The notes under the pieces were generated by a model. It did not search any database, was not told the DNA's origin, and saw nothing but the letters and a program-made list of their open reading frames with translations. The translations under genes were made by a program, and so were the position numbers. DNA of 64,000 nt from assembly GCA_015501605.1 (NCBI GenBank), contig JADNRZ010000015.1, forward strand, positions 558,001 to 622,000, in the 5' to 3' direction. The stretch comes from Panaeolus papilionaceus. Lineage: Eukaryota > Basidiomycota > Agaricomycetes > Agaricales. This document shows positions 1 to 12,968 of the stretch, piece by piece; position 1 is the first letter of the stretch; every line of letters starts with the position of its first letter.

Positions 1-1187
1 GCTAAATATCATAATCTACCGTAACCCGGTGGATCGTAGTGCCTATGAGAGCCACGGCGCCTATACCCAATCATTGCTCCTGTTCCAACTGACGGCAGCT
101 ACATACCTTGTTAAAATGTGCATGCCCAACGGGCACATAACCACAAGCACATTATGCACATGAAACCCTTTTTTATCTTCTTCAATATATCATACGCACG
201 AACACACTCTGACTCTAGTGATTCGACAGCCTCTGCATATACTCTCCACTGCGTGAATGATCTGGATCTTCGCTGACTGCAATCAAGACGCGGCGGTCTT
301 TACCCGTTGTTGCTTCCTGTACATATTCCTTAACTTGTCTCACCTTGCGTATCCACCGTTATGCTGTATTCTACAGTCTTGCGAGGACAACATAATCTTG
401 ACTCAGCATTGACGGTGTTATATGTTTGACAGCTGCCAACAAACCAATCCTCCCTGTATTTAGGTCGTCGGTCTTTGGTGATAAGGGACGCATTTGCACC
501 CCCCTCCCCAGTCTTCTGGCCCTCAGTTGTGCTTATGCTCCCCTGCATTCTTACTGCGCTGTCTCTTTGTCTTCTGATGGTTAGCAGGTGTCGTACACTG
601 CACCTCATGCCCCGAGACTCGGAGCACCTCTCACGCAAGTGCGTACCCTCTTGACGTTGGCCCAAGTGGATAAATCCCCGTATTCTGCATGCCTCGTTTT
701 CGCCCCCTGTGTGGCGGGATCAAGCAGGGATAGAGGAGACGTCGGGGTTCTATCATATTACTATACGCGTATTGTATTTACGCTGAGAAATCGTCAATGA
801 CAGCGTCACGGTTGTTTTGAGCATCCCATTGAGTTCACTGCGACACGTTGAACCGCCGTAAAATTAAATTAGGGAAGCTCGGATACTGCAGTTTTGCCTA
901 TTTGTTCTATGCGGTTACTGCAGTGTTTCGATGTGACGCAAGGAGTATCTTTTTGTTATACATCTGGACCAAGTTGACCTCAGCGAACCCCCTGTACTGT
1001 ACCCACTCACTACCATAAGCGGTAGAAAATACTCCAATTGGGTTTAGCGGTGCAGAACGATGATGACAACCTGCTTGTTCCCACATCCAACTCTTCCTGA
1101 TTCGAAGGTCCAACATCAGCCATAACCAAGATTCAAGCCTGACACATTGCTTTGACGCTACAGACTTTGAATTCTCTTTTCGCCTAC
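1..1187. other. intergenic, no supported gene
   Basis: Several short open frames occur on both strands, but none has a recognisable domain, a plausible splice pattern or similarity to another part of the window. It probably holds the upstream region of the methyltransferase-like gene that starts at 1188 and the flank of a gene outside the window. Confidence 0.5.
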
Positions 1188-1952
1188 ATGTCGCTCCTGA
1201 GAATACCGTTAAATCTTGCAGTAATACGGGTCGTCCGTCTCACCATGACCCCGCCCTGGTCGCGGTTAAACAAAGATGAGCCGAAGGGCGAAGCTGGCGC
1301 GGAGGTTAGCCTCATGCCTACTGCACTCAAGGTGAGATTTTCATGAATTTCCATAGCTGGTCTCTTAACCACCCAACACTTTACATAGACCTGGGCGTAC
1401 ATCATGGGTCTGTCTGAAATAGCTGTGATTCTTGCATCATCATATCCCGACTCTCCATTTGCCCAAAACGTTCTGAATCTTCTTGTTCATCGTCCTGTCG
1501 ATCCCAAAGAAGTACTAACACTACCCCCCGTATCTATCCTTGCCTACCTTTTAACTTTCATGGGCGGCTATGTGCGGTCAAGCTGCTATCACGCTCTGGG
1601 CCCTCTATTCACATTCGAAGTTGGGATCCAACGAAACCACAAGCTCATCACCAGCGGTCCTTACAGTATCGTCCGTCACCCATCCTACACAAGTGGAGCA
1701 ATTGCTCTTCTCGGAGCCCTACTGTGCCATACCATCCCAGGATCATGGTCTATCGAGTGTTCTGGGATATTCACTTCTTGGTGGACCCCGTATATGATCA
1801 CAGGATGCTGGGTCTTCGCTATGACTGTGGCTTCTCTGGTTATCGGTCCTCGGCTTGATAAAGAGGACGCTTTGTTGCGAAACCACTTTGGTGCAGAGTG
1901 GGATCAATATGCTAAACGGGTGCCCCACAGGCTGATGCCTGGGATATACTGA
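1188..1952 (+). CDS. isoprenylcysteine carboxyl methyltransferase-like protein (ICMT/Ste14 family)
   Basis: Predicted integral membrane methyltransferase of 235 residues. The family transfers methyl from S-adenosylmethionine to the carboxyl group of C-terminal prenylcysteines (Ras, a-factor type pheromones) in the ER. Two exons: 1188-1331 and 1389-1952, joined in phase 0 by a 57-base GT-AG intron (GTGAG...ATAG). The start at 1188 gives the usual hydrophobic N-terminus MSLLRIPLNLAV. The C-terminal half carries the family signature: GPYSIVRHPSYTSG (the RHPxY SAM-binding region), a hydrophobic segment, then the motif with RLDKEDALLRNHFG, EWDQYAKRVPHRLMP. The length suits the short basidiomycete ICMT-like proteins, which often occur in many copies. 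Whether this copy acts on Ras-type proteins or on pheromone precursors cannot be told from sequence. Confidence 0.85.
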
Positions 1953-2093
1953 CTTCTGAGTCATTATCTCTGCGGGCTCGTATTCATGTAAATATACCCT
2001 TCAATTTTACAATGCATACAAGAAATATCTACCAGGAAAACCACAATCGCCCACGTCGGTTCATGTTTTCAGCATACCAACGATCCACCAACC

Positions 2094-3802
2094 CTACAAC
2101 TCATCTCTCAGCAGGGGTCCATTTACCGGCGGGAACTTACTCGCCATCCACTTCCTCACCACGCGATTAAAAATTTTCGGCTTCTCAAGATGCACCCAAT
2201 GTGCCCCTGGAAGGACCTAGAAATAGAAAACACGCCCAACGACCATCCTCGATCAGCCTCGTGCATAATTCGGGTCATGAACTCATCACTAAAAATTAGC
2301 ATTCACCTCTACAGTTAATTCTGGAAGATAATCCGCGGATTTTAGCATCTTTGCAGCTGAGACCCAATTGGCGACTGGATCCTGGAGGGTGATCATGAGG
2401 GGCAGTTAGCTGGTCTGTGAGTGAAGGACGTGTATTCCGCGATTGGAGGACAAACTTGGGATGGGTATACAGCAAGAACAGGGGCTGTAATAGTGTGATT
2501 GCCTTGCTTTTGAGCAGCGTTCCAGCCTGCTTTGCGATTCTGGAAAGATACTTGCTTAGATGACAGTTCATTTGTGATAATCGTCTGGGGAGTCGGACTA
2601 CCTTCTCCGAATAAAAATGTAAAGCTGAAGCATTTGGTCAGATTGGTTTTGCCAATGCCGAAAGAAAATCCTACTGTTGTTGAACCCGTTGAGACTGAAT
2701 TGCTCAATAAAATATCCTTCTTCGTCTGGAGTGAAGAATGGGACTGGGGGGATCTGTTTCAAGCTCCAGTCCGCTTTCCAATCTGTTACAGAAGCCCAAC
2801 TCACGACATCCGTCTTATTCCAAGCCCCCAAGAACGTTTCTGCGCTCTTCAAAAATCCAGGTGGCGGTGGACTATCCACACTCCTAAAAGTAGCACGAAC
2901 CGACCTCTTAACATCAGCATTCAACTCCTCGATCGCTTGTTCCGTCTTTGAATCAAAAAATAACTGGTATCGCAAAGTAGGGAAGATCTCCGAGAGCTGG
3001 GCGATAGATTTGAAAGGCCCGATAGCTGGGATGTACTACCCAAACTCGTGAATTTCTTCGTGAAACCACTGACAGAGGAGAGAAACGTACGGGTACCACT
3101 GCTCCTATCACGCCAACAAAAATATCCGGTCGGCGTCGAGCAGCTTCATAACAGACCGACGAGCCCCAGTCATGCCTACACACCATGAATCTTGTCTCAG
3201 AGTAAAAGAGGTCCTCCTCACTCACCCCATACAAACAGCCGAAGTCACATTCGCATCTCCAAGAATGCAAACCAAGTCATTTACAAGCTCACTCATCGTG
3301 CCAGATGATTTAACGTCTCCAGGGTGCGATGAGTTTCCAAAGCCTCGGAGGTCAGGAATAACAAGACGGTAGTGGTCCTGAACAATGTAAATAGAACAAA
3401 ACTTTCATAGTCAGATGGGTCGTAACGTCAAACGTGGAGATGTAGAATCCGACTTTAAATTCTTCGATCTGCCTTGCCCATGTACTCCACAGACTAGGCC
3501 AACCATGAACCATCAAAATAGTCGTAGGCGCCTTCGGGTTGATATACACATATTCTATATGATTCGCCAAGACACAAAGAACGCATGATTTGCCTTCGCA
3601 GGTCATCCTGAGATTGAACAACAAGCCACTGACCAAGTTGAATGTCCACCCGTCTCTTGACCAGTGTCGTCGCAATCGCGCTACACATGACAGACTTTTT
3701 TTGATATTCTCCAGGCTGAAACGCATAAACCGAGGCAGGAACGAGCCCAGATAGGCAAAGCAGGATACAGAGCACCAAGGACGTTGATGACTTGCGGGCC
3801 AT
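2094..3802 (-). CDS. secreted alpha/beta-hydrolase, epoxide hydrolase-like
   Basis: Multi-exon gene read right to left from ATG at 3802-3800 to a TAG at 2096-2094. The protein begins with a signal peptide (MARKSSTSLVLCILLCLSGLVPASVYA), then an exon joined through an intron with 3' site before EYVYINP. Motifs in order: HGWP (oxyanion-hole HGxP, near 3500), a strand with VIPDLRGFGNSS (near 3340), the nucleophile elbow HDWGSS with catalytic Asp (near 3155; an intron ends just before it), a cap region (3000-2600), and the C-terminal AHWVHLEKP with catalytic His (near 2190). This Asp-His order with HGxP and DWGS is typical of soluble epoxide hydrolases, which open epoxides to diols by a covalent ester intermediate. 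Several introns were not fixed exactly. The physiological substrate is unknown; detoxification or secondary metabolism are possible. Confidence 0.8.
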
Positions 3803-4218
3803 TGGATGAATACCTGGAAAGAACAAGAAAGGTGAGTCGAGAAGAACCAGCACACCTAGATGTTATAGGAGCATAGTGAGTGAACACTTGGTCTGAGTCC
3901 GATAATTAGCGCTTGATTAAGATCAACAAAAAGAGGAGAAAAAGTATTGCATGTTATTTGCAAGAGTACCGTCTGGTTGACAGAATTATTCATGCGCCTT
4001 CGGACGCACGCAACGATATGTATAGGCAGTCAAAAAAAGACAGAGAGAGGTGAAAATGCTGCATAAAATCGAGAAATGATGACGATGACGATGACGACTG
4101 AAAAATATGCTACAATTGAAGGTATAACCCATGAGAGGAGATATGCGTCTGAACAAAAATGATATGAGACAACTAAAAAAAAAATCGCGCGTGCTGATCC
4201 CTGACAAGAGGTAGTGCC

Positions 4219-6673
4219 CTAATCAACATCATCCAAATCCCCCGCAGTACCATACGAAGGGCCTGTATCGTCATCAAAGTCATCTGGGCCATCTGCAGGA
4301 GGGAAGAAAACCTCAAAGGGTATAGGAGGGTACATAGCGTCCATATCAGAATCGGCGTCCTCTGGGTGGCCAAAGAGAGCACTGGCAAGGAAGGCCATAT
4401 GAGCTAGCGAGGGCGGTGGAGGATCGGGTGTCGCAGGTGAGTTGGGTGCAGCACTAGAAGTCGAAGGAGAGGCACTAGTTGAAGCTGCAGATGAGGATGC
4501 AGCGGGATGAGGAGTGAAAGGAGGTGCGTTGGGGTTGAGTGGATGAGGTCCAGTTGACAGAACAGGGGTAGGCGACGTGCCATGCAGATGAAGAGGGGCA
4601 GACGATGGGCCAGCTGCTGTGGGGTTGTTGATAACTGTCGTGGTTGTTGTCTTGGCCGTCGTCTTCTTCTTGGCCACTGTGCGCTGGTTCATACGAATCG
4701 ACTTGCGTTGCGTTTTCGCAAACGAGTTGAGGCTACCCAAAGCATCCAACACATAGTCCTTGTTTGGCCGTTCACCCAATCTACGAAAAAAACATTATTG
4801 GGGTGCTCATACCGAAGACGACGAGGTCCACTTACTTTACAATCATCTCATTGACAATATCCGCATCCTGCAACCACGGCATCATCCCTATCGCCTGCGT
4901 GTATAATTTTGTCAGAATCTTCGGCCCGCCCACGGTGTCAGCAGCAATTCTCTTCCAACCATCAAAGCGAGCTCTATGGTTGGGCCTATATTCTTCACGT
5001 ATATCATCCAGATCAGGGTCGTTGGGGTCGAAATCCATGTAGCTGAAAACATCCACATCGTCTCCTTCATCTCCAGGAGGCATCAGAGGAAGACCCATCA
5101 TCATCGCGGCAAAGGCCATGGGGTGCATTGGAGTTCCTGACGTCACGACGCGATCCACCCAGTCCTGAATACGACCTTTTCTGCCAGGAGTGCTTTTCTG
5201 CAGTTTCAGGATGGTGGTCAGTTCCGTTTTCAAAGAGTCTTCCTCGATATGGCAAAATGAAGACCGCACAGTGGCAAAGATGCAATGCAGGCAGTCCTTA
5301 AGCTCCTTCTCGACAATTTGTAGAACCTCTTCCCGGTAGGAAAAGTCTGCATCCATCAATGACACAGCCAGTTGGAGTTTGTGCCAATCCCTCGGTCTTA
5401 GCAGCTGATAATGTTCTGAAAGGACCTTGGCAATGCCAGCAATGTCATCAAACGAGTTGAAGATTTCCAGCGCTGCAACAAGATTATCGGGGGTATAGCC
5501 TGCGATTCTGTGGATGATTTCATCTAGGCGTGCCTTGGTTTCCTCGGGCGCCATGCTGATTGCTACCAGAGAGTTGTAAATATCGAGGGAGGGCGATGTT
5601 TCAAAAATCGACAAAAGCCTGGATTCAACATGATCGCGAAGAGGTATACGGGCATTGTTGACAGATTCTGGCCAGTGCTTCCCGTGAAAGCTGCAAGGAC
5701 AAAATGGAGAGGATCGAGCAATACACTCGAATTCTTCAGATGAAAAATGGTCGTCCTCGTCCTCCGTCTCATAGTCACTGTCATTGTCTTCATCCCAATC
5801 GTCTGGTTCGTCATCATCCTCCTCCCTTGAAGCTGAAACTACGCGTAAGTTATAATGAAGTTGAAAAGGTTTAGCAAGTCGTACCAGTTTTACCCCCTTG
5901 TAGCAGTCTCTCCAAGGCCGTGACACCGAAGACCGACTCGATATCGATCAAAAAGTCGGAAACCTTGTCCTTGTCCTTTTGTGTCCCAACAACGAAGATT
6001 GAAACGAGCACGTCTCGCCATATCCAGAGAAGGATTTGGTCGATTTGCTGGGGTCCAATAACATGGAACTTTTGGACGATCTTTCCATTTCTATCCTTGA
6101 TCTTCACGTCGATTGGGAGACCCAGAACGGAACACTTACATCTGACACTAGAATAAACATAGTCACTTGGGTGAAAATGCGGAACACACGTACCCCCCGA
6201 GGCTGGCATTCTCTTGCAGCTGGATCATTGCATCTCCCACGAAAACGAGACAAGTGTGTGCCAAAGCAAAATTGACATGGTGCTCGTATGCTGCTGACCA
6301 GATGTCATTTAGCCACGTTACGAGGGTATGTATGATCTCGGTTAACAGTTCATCCCTATTGCTTCGTTCCTTTATAAAGGAGACTTTGGCATCTCGAGCC
6401 AATTCGTCCATGAGCATGGTGATTTGCTGCCGCTTCTTCCGTAATTCCAGCTTCGGGGCTTTCGAATATTGAGTTCGCAGACTTGTCGCGGCAGATAGGA
6501 CTGTTCGTAATGAATTCAAATAAGGTTCCATTATAATGCGAGTAGGTTAACGCACTGTCATCCGATTTCTCTTTTGCCATGCTGTCCAAAGCATTGGCCA
6601 AGTGTTTTTCGATCAGCATTTGCTGGCCTTCTGGAGGCAACTCATTGAAGAGTTTAAGAAACCTAGGTGGCAT
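4219..6673 (-). CDS. large acidic protein of unknown function, multi-exon
   Basis: Not recognised. Read leftward from MPPRFLKLF (6673) to the stop at 4219, about 700 residues in several exons. Clear splice points include one ending the LLQG exon (GTAAAACTGG near 5895) and resuming at VSASREEDDDEPDDW (near 5835), and one near 4787 that joins IVNEMIVK to LGERPNKDYVLDALG. The N-terminal third is helical and may bind a partner. The middle has a long Asp/Glu run (about 5740-5830), followed by a helical domain with spaced Leu/Ile residues that could be an ARM/HEAT-like fold. Near the C-terminus are a basic stretch (KTQRKSIRMNQRTVAKKK) and a Thr/Pro/Ala/Ser-rich tail ending in DDFDDDTGPSYG. The basic block could be a nuclear localisation signal. 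The coding style is consistent throughout, so a real conserved fungal gene is likely. Confidence 0.7.
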
Positions 6674-7711
6674 GGTAAACACTAGATTTCATGTTAGAAG
6701 AGAACATGAACATACTTCTCGCCGTTCATTGTCGATACTTCAATCGCTCACACCACTGTTGAAGACCTTGTTCAACAGACCGTGTTAGGATGTTGATGTT
6801 GGTCGGGGACAAAGGGATGTGCGTGACCCGCCGTCACACTGTATTATTTTGGGATGGTGCTACTACAACGCTGCTGGTGGAGTGTTGCTATAAAACGTGT
6901 ATATTGCAGAGTTGAAACCGCCACCTGAGGTTTTGACTCTTGATGATTCGACTGACAGTTGTTTCAACATCTGCTGTTTATTGATTCCCCTTCTTGATTG
7001 ACGACACGATTCGTGGCTTATGGCTAGTCGACGTTGCACGCTCTAAAGCAAGGTTCTGCCAGTGAACCATAAGGATAAGTGGAAACTTTAAACGTTGCAC
7101 ACGAGCTGATTGCATCCTTTAATATTCTTTTGGCACATCTGCAAGGGTGAGTGCGTCAATATGTATGTTTGTCATCTCTCCTGAACTACTTATCTCATCT
7201 CTATCCCCCTAAGATTACATTTATTCCCATGACATAGCCAAGATAGTCAATTCATCGGGACCCTGAGCCTCGTGTCCGAGCCGAAAATGCTTCCCACTTG
7301 TTTTAGAACCACACAATGGCAGTTCTTCTTCACGGGAAAAAGTCATCCAGCCATTGTTTTTCTTTTGAATTTCCTTGTTGTTTAAAGAAATATAGTTGAG
7401 CAACCAGAGATGAGTTTACAGGTAATTGTTAAACTTTATAATTCTGTCGCTGGGTTGACGGGATCTTACAGATCCGGCGTCTCTTTGTCTTGTGCCTATC
7501 AAAAGGCTTGAACCAGACTTGAACTGCCTCGAGGCAAACTGCCCTTCCAAACTAGGCTGCCGACCTCATTGTCCACCGAGTGTGTAGGTTGACGGTTGGC
7601 CACGTTGGAAACGTGCTTTTCTTTAAACCTATACAACGCACTGCTATTAGAACTTGGGTTTTCATCTTTGTTCCCTCAACGCCGGTCAACACTTATATCT
7701 TATACCGACTA
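6674..7711. promoter_or_regulatory. divergent intergenic region
   Basis: About 1 kb between two divergently transcribed genes (left one starting at 6673 on minus, right one at 7712 on plus). It should contain both promoters. No convincing TATA box or repeated site was found. A 60-codon minus-strand frame at 7221-7403 has no support. Confidence 0.45.
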
Positions 7712-10700
7712 ATGGCGAGTCATTCACAACAACGTCGCAAACAACCCCAGAGCACCCAGTCAATGAGCCAGTCGCAAGGTATGCGTTTTTCCGTTTCCAG
7801 CTGTCCATCTTCTCGGTTCTTGATCACATGGCCGTCGGTACATCGCCGACAATCGATATTCTTACGCATTTCGTATGAGGGCATTGACCCTTTTGTCGTT
7901 GCCATTCTATCTTTGACCGCTGACGCTGATTATCTTCATCTGCAGTGCCAATGCTCAACCATCAGCTACGAGAGACTTCTCGATCACCTTCGCATCGCGA
8001 GCGCCCTCGAGCTTTGAAAGGACAATCCATGCCTATGATTCCATCTTTGAATTCTTTAGCTGGACAAACCTCGCAACCACAACCTAGTCCAACAATACCT
8101 AACGCAAGTGTCCGACGTTCACCCCCAATTGGACAGGTTTCCCGGCTTCTTCCTACACCACCACATCCAAATCCTCCTAATTTCCAGGATCTTCCTGATC
8201 GACACATGTCTCCTCCCCCTTCTGTCACCCAGCAATCTCAGCAGCAACCGTTAGGCGCACCCAATCCCAATGCTGGCTATTCGCGAACGCTACCTCGTGC
8301 TACGAGAGTCCCGAATATGTTCCAGGACCTGGATGATCATTTCCAGATGACACCTGAACTTTTGGCAGATATCGAGAGAGCTGACCAGCAAGCTCAGTAT
8401 CATCAGGTCGCGCAGCATCAGTCATATCCAATCAACAATCCTTCAGAATCCCCTCCCTCTGTCAGGGATCAAACCACTGAGCGAGTCAGGAATGCTACGG
8501 AAAGGACGAGTCCCACCAACTCCGAGACTGTGCAACAGCAACGCCGTTCTCGCGATCAGCAAACATTGGCAAGAGAAAGCCCAATGACTAGAGATCGTCA
8601 GCCTACATCCCCCAACATGTCTCCATTCCCACCTCCACAGATCCCCACGCCTGAACGCCGAGTTTCTCCCATTCAACACACGCCCCAAGTCATGCCTATC
8701 GACCCGCATCCTGCGAGCTACCTTGCGCAGTACAATGCTCGTGAATCTCCCACTGTCCGGAGAGCCCCTGCTAGCGAACCGAGGATGTCGGCAGCGCAGA
8801 TGGCAGTACAGATGGCAGCACAGACTTCGCCCCAACCTGCTCACAATCGCACCCCCGATCGTTCTTTACCATTCCAAGAGGAGCCAGAGGAGGAAGTTTC
8901 CAAGAATGGTATCATTTCTCGGGATAGCTGGCAATCCAACGATCGTTCACCAGAATCGCACCCCCTCCCTCCCGATGACGAAGAAGATGCCCCAAGATAC
9001 GATGGTGGAGCACGCTTGAATCACTCCCCTCGACGGGATGACGAAAATGGTGCGAGCAAGGGCGGTGACTCGCCTCCTCAATACGCAGGTCGGGATAGCA
9101 CAGAGGAGGAGGACAGCTTTACGCCACGATCGCCGACTGTTCCGCTACCAGAGGAGCCATATCCGAGCAACAATAGTCCAGCCCATCCTGTGCGCGTCCC
9201 TGCCCCAGTTCCGGTTCGACCGAAAGGCCGGAATGGTGCCTCTGACCAGCTCATGCGTGGTATCGAGAATGCCCTACTCGAAGATGCTTCTCCATCCCCC
9301 GCTGCTCCAGTTGCCAATACACAGCACCCCCAACAGAGTCAGCAGCAGCAGCAACCTCAGCAGTCTCAGTCCCAGTCCCAGTCTCAACCCCAGCATCAAC
9401 CTGAAGCTCGTCGTCCTCCCCAGCCTTCACCATTCCAATACTCTCAGAATGGTAAATACCACTACGATGAGCTAGGCTACTCCCATCTTCGAGACCAGAA
9501 TGGCTTCATCCTTCCCCATGACGACCCGTATGCCTATAATGATGACCTGACTGCGGCTTACATCCAGCATTACATGCAATCGCCTCGACCAGATGCTCCT
9601 GTCCCTCCGACACCTCAGACTGCCACAGCTGCTCCGTCCCCCTCCCCCATGCTCGCAGCAGGATACAACCCTAGAGAGGCTGCTGCATTCATGGCCCGTA
9701 CTGCTGGATCACCATACCCTCACCCCTTCCAGCATGTACACCGTATTCGCCAACCACAGGCGTCCAGAGTGTTCCCTGGTGTCGCTGTAGACCCAGCCAG
9801 TATTACCGAGCAGGTCGCTAGGCAGTGGCAGGTGTACGCACAGAACAATCACGGTGACATGAGTGATACCACCTCCATGTCGCTCTCCCCATCCAGCACC
9901 CCCATGGTTGAAAATATGTATAACCATTGGGCGTACCACCACACCAACCGATTGTTGCGCGGTATGCGGGAGAACATGTTGGACACCATCAGCATGACTT
10001 CCAGTCCCAGTCACCAGCCAGTTGATCTTCCCCTCCCTCCAACTTTCATGCCCAGGAAGAAGAATAGACGCACCAATGGGCATCACCACCACCAAGAGTC
10101 CTACACTCGTAAGCCACCACCTCGCGTTGAAAGCACTCAACCAAGAGAAACCAGTCCGGAGCTTTCATCTTCGGGAGAGGAGACGAGCACCGCTGGCGAA
10201 GAGCGGCCAGCATCGCGCCCTGCCTCTGCTCAGGCAACGCTATGCGAGCCGATACCAGTGCCCATCATGCCAATGATGCCTATTCCCATCGTCATATCCA
10301 ACTCGCAGGATTCTGATGAAAACGGCGAATGGGTTGATGAGGAAGATGATGGAGACTATGAAGATCTGTTAGAGTTAGAATATCATCCCTCTTTCGTGAA
10401 GAACGTGAGCAAGCGTCGCAGAAAGTGGGAAGTTGGATGGGAAAATCTTATTCAGGCCGTAAGTCCCTCAAACATCACGCCCTAAGTATATAATATGATC
10501 CTGACCAACGGTCCTGATATTCGTGGATCTAGTTCCAGGCGCTTGATCGTCAAACCGATGCCACCATGATGTTGTTGGCGTCACCTTCTCACACCACTAA
10601 GCTTCATGCCCTCCATTCGAGGTCCATTAGACGACAGCCCCTGCTATCCAACTCATTAAACATGAAGGAATTGAAGCGTTCGTTTGGGGCTATAGCGGCT

Positions 10701-11000
10701 CAGAGGAGAGCCACCCGACGTGAAAAATCGCCCGTTATGGACCGTCTGATGGCTTCAAGTGGGTCATCGACTGGTGATGGTTCCGATGGCAGTTCAACTC
10801 TCACAGAGGGGAACTTGAGACGTGCTTTGGAGCTCGCTCTGGATAGCCTTCAGACGATGGGACAGGTTTACGAAGATCGCGAGGCACGTGTCTTCGAAGA
10901 GCTTAAGCGTTCAAGGGAGGACCGAGAGAGGTTGGAGCTTCTGCTCAAACAAATTGTTGGCGATAAAAGTACTTTGGCCAACGGATCCCCTCGTCCATAA
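7712..11000 (+). CDS. Ser/Pro/Gln-rich protein with C-terminal coiled coil, unknown function
   Basis: Three exons: 7712-7778, 7946-10458 and 10533-11000, with GTATGC...CTGCAG and GTAAGT...TCTAG introns; the joins keep frame and give 1015 residues. The start MASHSQQRRK is the first ATG in frame with the second exon. Most of the protein is disordered and rich in Ser, Pro, Gln and Arg. A Gln/Ser tract (near residues 480-505, bases 9322-9410) is followed by a short ordered block (PFQYSQNGKYHYDELGYSHL). Near the end is a likely conserved module: a basic stretch KNVSKRRRKWEVGWENL that crosses the second intron into IQAFQALDRQTDATMMLLA. A coiled coil follows, from about LRRALELALDSLQ to LLLKQIV. The make-up suggests a nuclear scaffold or regulator, but no named domain was recognised. 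Confidence 0.75.
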
Positions 11001-12233
11001 TTCGATATATAGGACACAAACCCATGTTTTTATATTTTCTTCCATCCCACCATACCTGGATCTCACACACGTTAGCCCACTCTACGCAAAAACATTGAAC
11101 TTTGTTATGCCGATGACCCCTATAAAACATACCTAGTCTTTCCTGTTTCCACCCTGTAATTGTATGTACACACCATCAATCATCTGTTGTTGTTCACCCA
11201 CCAGGTCTTTATTATCTTCACAGGGTTTATAGATGATCCCTCAACTGGCCGTCTCACTCAACATACATATCCCATGTGCTATAACTGAATGAGATGTTAC
11301 CTCGCTTGCTGTGTAGATGACTGGTTGAGTCATTCTCGGAATCAGTGAATGTAAGCTGTGCATCATCATCCTGCAAAACTTTTAAAAAAGAGATTGGTGC
11401 CGAAGCTTCTTGAAGCTTGATCCGCCTTATCTACTGAACTAAAAATACTGTCTATACCGTTGCCGTTTTGTATCATATGTACGACACCCACCCTAAATAA
11501 GATTAGAAACTTTCTAATAGCATTCTAAAAAAATAACACGGCTGTGTAGGGCAATCCCAAGGCTCTTCGAACAATTGGGGTCATTTCGACAGGCCTTTTT
11601 TTGTGATCATCACGGTTCGAAACATGCGAAGCCTTTATGTATATTCATCTCAGCTACTCATCCATCAGAAAGTGTCATTGACGTTGCTAGCGTGGTATGC
11701 GGTGTTTGTTCTTCAGTACATTTTAAGAGATTACCACGAACCACTCTTTATGATTCAGATGTCATCATGGTATGAATGTGCTCAGTTAATAACATTCGTT
11801 TCAAGCCAAGGGATCATCACTTATAATTCAAATCATTGGTTTATCATTTATGGGCGGTGTAGCAATACATGGCATTGTGGTATCTTCAGTGACACTGTGG
11901 GTTTGTAGGCGCTGAAGAACCTTCTTCTCATCCTCGACACTGGTATAGCTCTCTTGATTTCCGGATTGTTCGAACGACCCACGCTTTTGGATATTTTTAA
12001 CACTTCCCAAAAGCAGCGAATGGAAGGTATATATAATATGACATCTGCCGTGCAGAGAAACCATCGAGCTGGCCTCGTTATCATACCACCCTAAGCAGCG
12101 AGTGCTTCCTACCCCCCGAAACAAGCTCGTCACTGTGCTCTGGTAGCATAATAAAAATCTCAGTCGCAAATAATGGTCGCTGTAGGTATACATTGGTTGT
12201 CTTTGGTGCCAATACTCATTTATTCGTTAGAAA
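11001..12233. other. intergenic, no supported gene
   Basis: Contains the 3' untranslated region of the preceding gene and the upstream region of the secreted-protein gene. Overlapping small frames at 11575-12193 lack a domain, a good start context or splice support. No repeat or RNA gene was seen. Confidence 0.45.
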
Positions 12234-12968
12234 ATGCAGTCTCTTAAAGTCCTTTGGCTCTTCGTTGTTCTCTTTATTTCCAATGTTTTCTGCATCCCAG
12301 CCCCAACCAAGATTAGGCCACCGGCCCCTGAAATCAGAGAGGGAAGCGTTATAAGCGTCAAGCCAACAGCCTTCGAGGACAAAAGAACAGCAGTGCGTAA
12401 CATCAGCTAAGGTTCATGAATTTTGATCCTCATCAAAGGCTACCAGGGCGGTGCCAGTATTCATCCTGGGGTAGTCGTCTACATCAGCGGGGGGAAATAT
12501 CTCATTGCCATGATTTCGAAAAACCTACCGCTCGATCCTCCTCAAAGGCCCTTCAGCGATATAAAGCCGGGCACAACAATGTTCGGCAATGTCAACCTGG
12601 CCTTCAATCAAATCAAGGAAGTCAATCTACAAGATTTGCGACCATGGATGGACGATGCAAGGGAGAATTACGAAACTCCGTTGACCCCACAACAATTGGC
12701 ACTCTTACGATCAGAACTTGGTACGTTCAGATGCCCGCTACAGTCCTATTGATAACTTATAGATTGTTCACAAACAGTGAAGTACAAGAGCTGGAGGCCT
12801 CAAGAGGGTGCGCAGCTGGAGCCCTACACGCGCAAACGCAAGTATGGTGCTGTTGATCCAAAGTCAAATGGCGGTGGCGTTTTACCTGGATCCGCGATGC
12901 ACGGCCCCGTTCCCAAAAAACCCGCACAGGATCATGTTGTTATCAGTTCTAAGAGAAAGAGCGGCTGA
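12234..12968 (+). CDS. small secreted protein, unknown function
   Basis: Three exons (12234-12392, 12447-12720, 12778-12968) give 207 residues. The first intron starts GTGCGT and ends CTACCAG; the second starts GTACGT and ends AAACAG; both keep frame. The N-terminus MQSLKVLWLFVVLFISNVFC is a textbook signal peptide, probably cut near Cys20-Ile21. The mature part has a predicted beta-rich stretch (GVVVYISGGKYLIAMI) and a helical stretch. A basic, proline/glycine-rich tail carries dibasic and tribasic sites (YTRKRKYG, ISSKRKSG) that could be Kex2 targets. There are very few cysteines, so it does not look like a disulphide-stabilised effector. Role unknown; extracellular location is the only supported inference. 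Confidence 0.7.
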
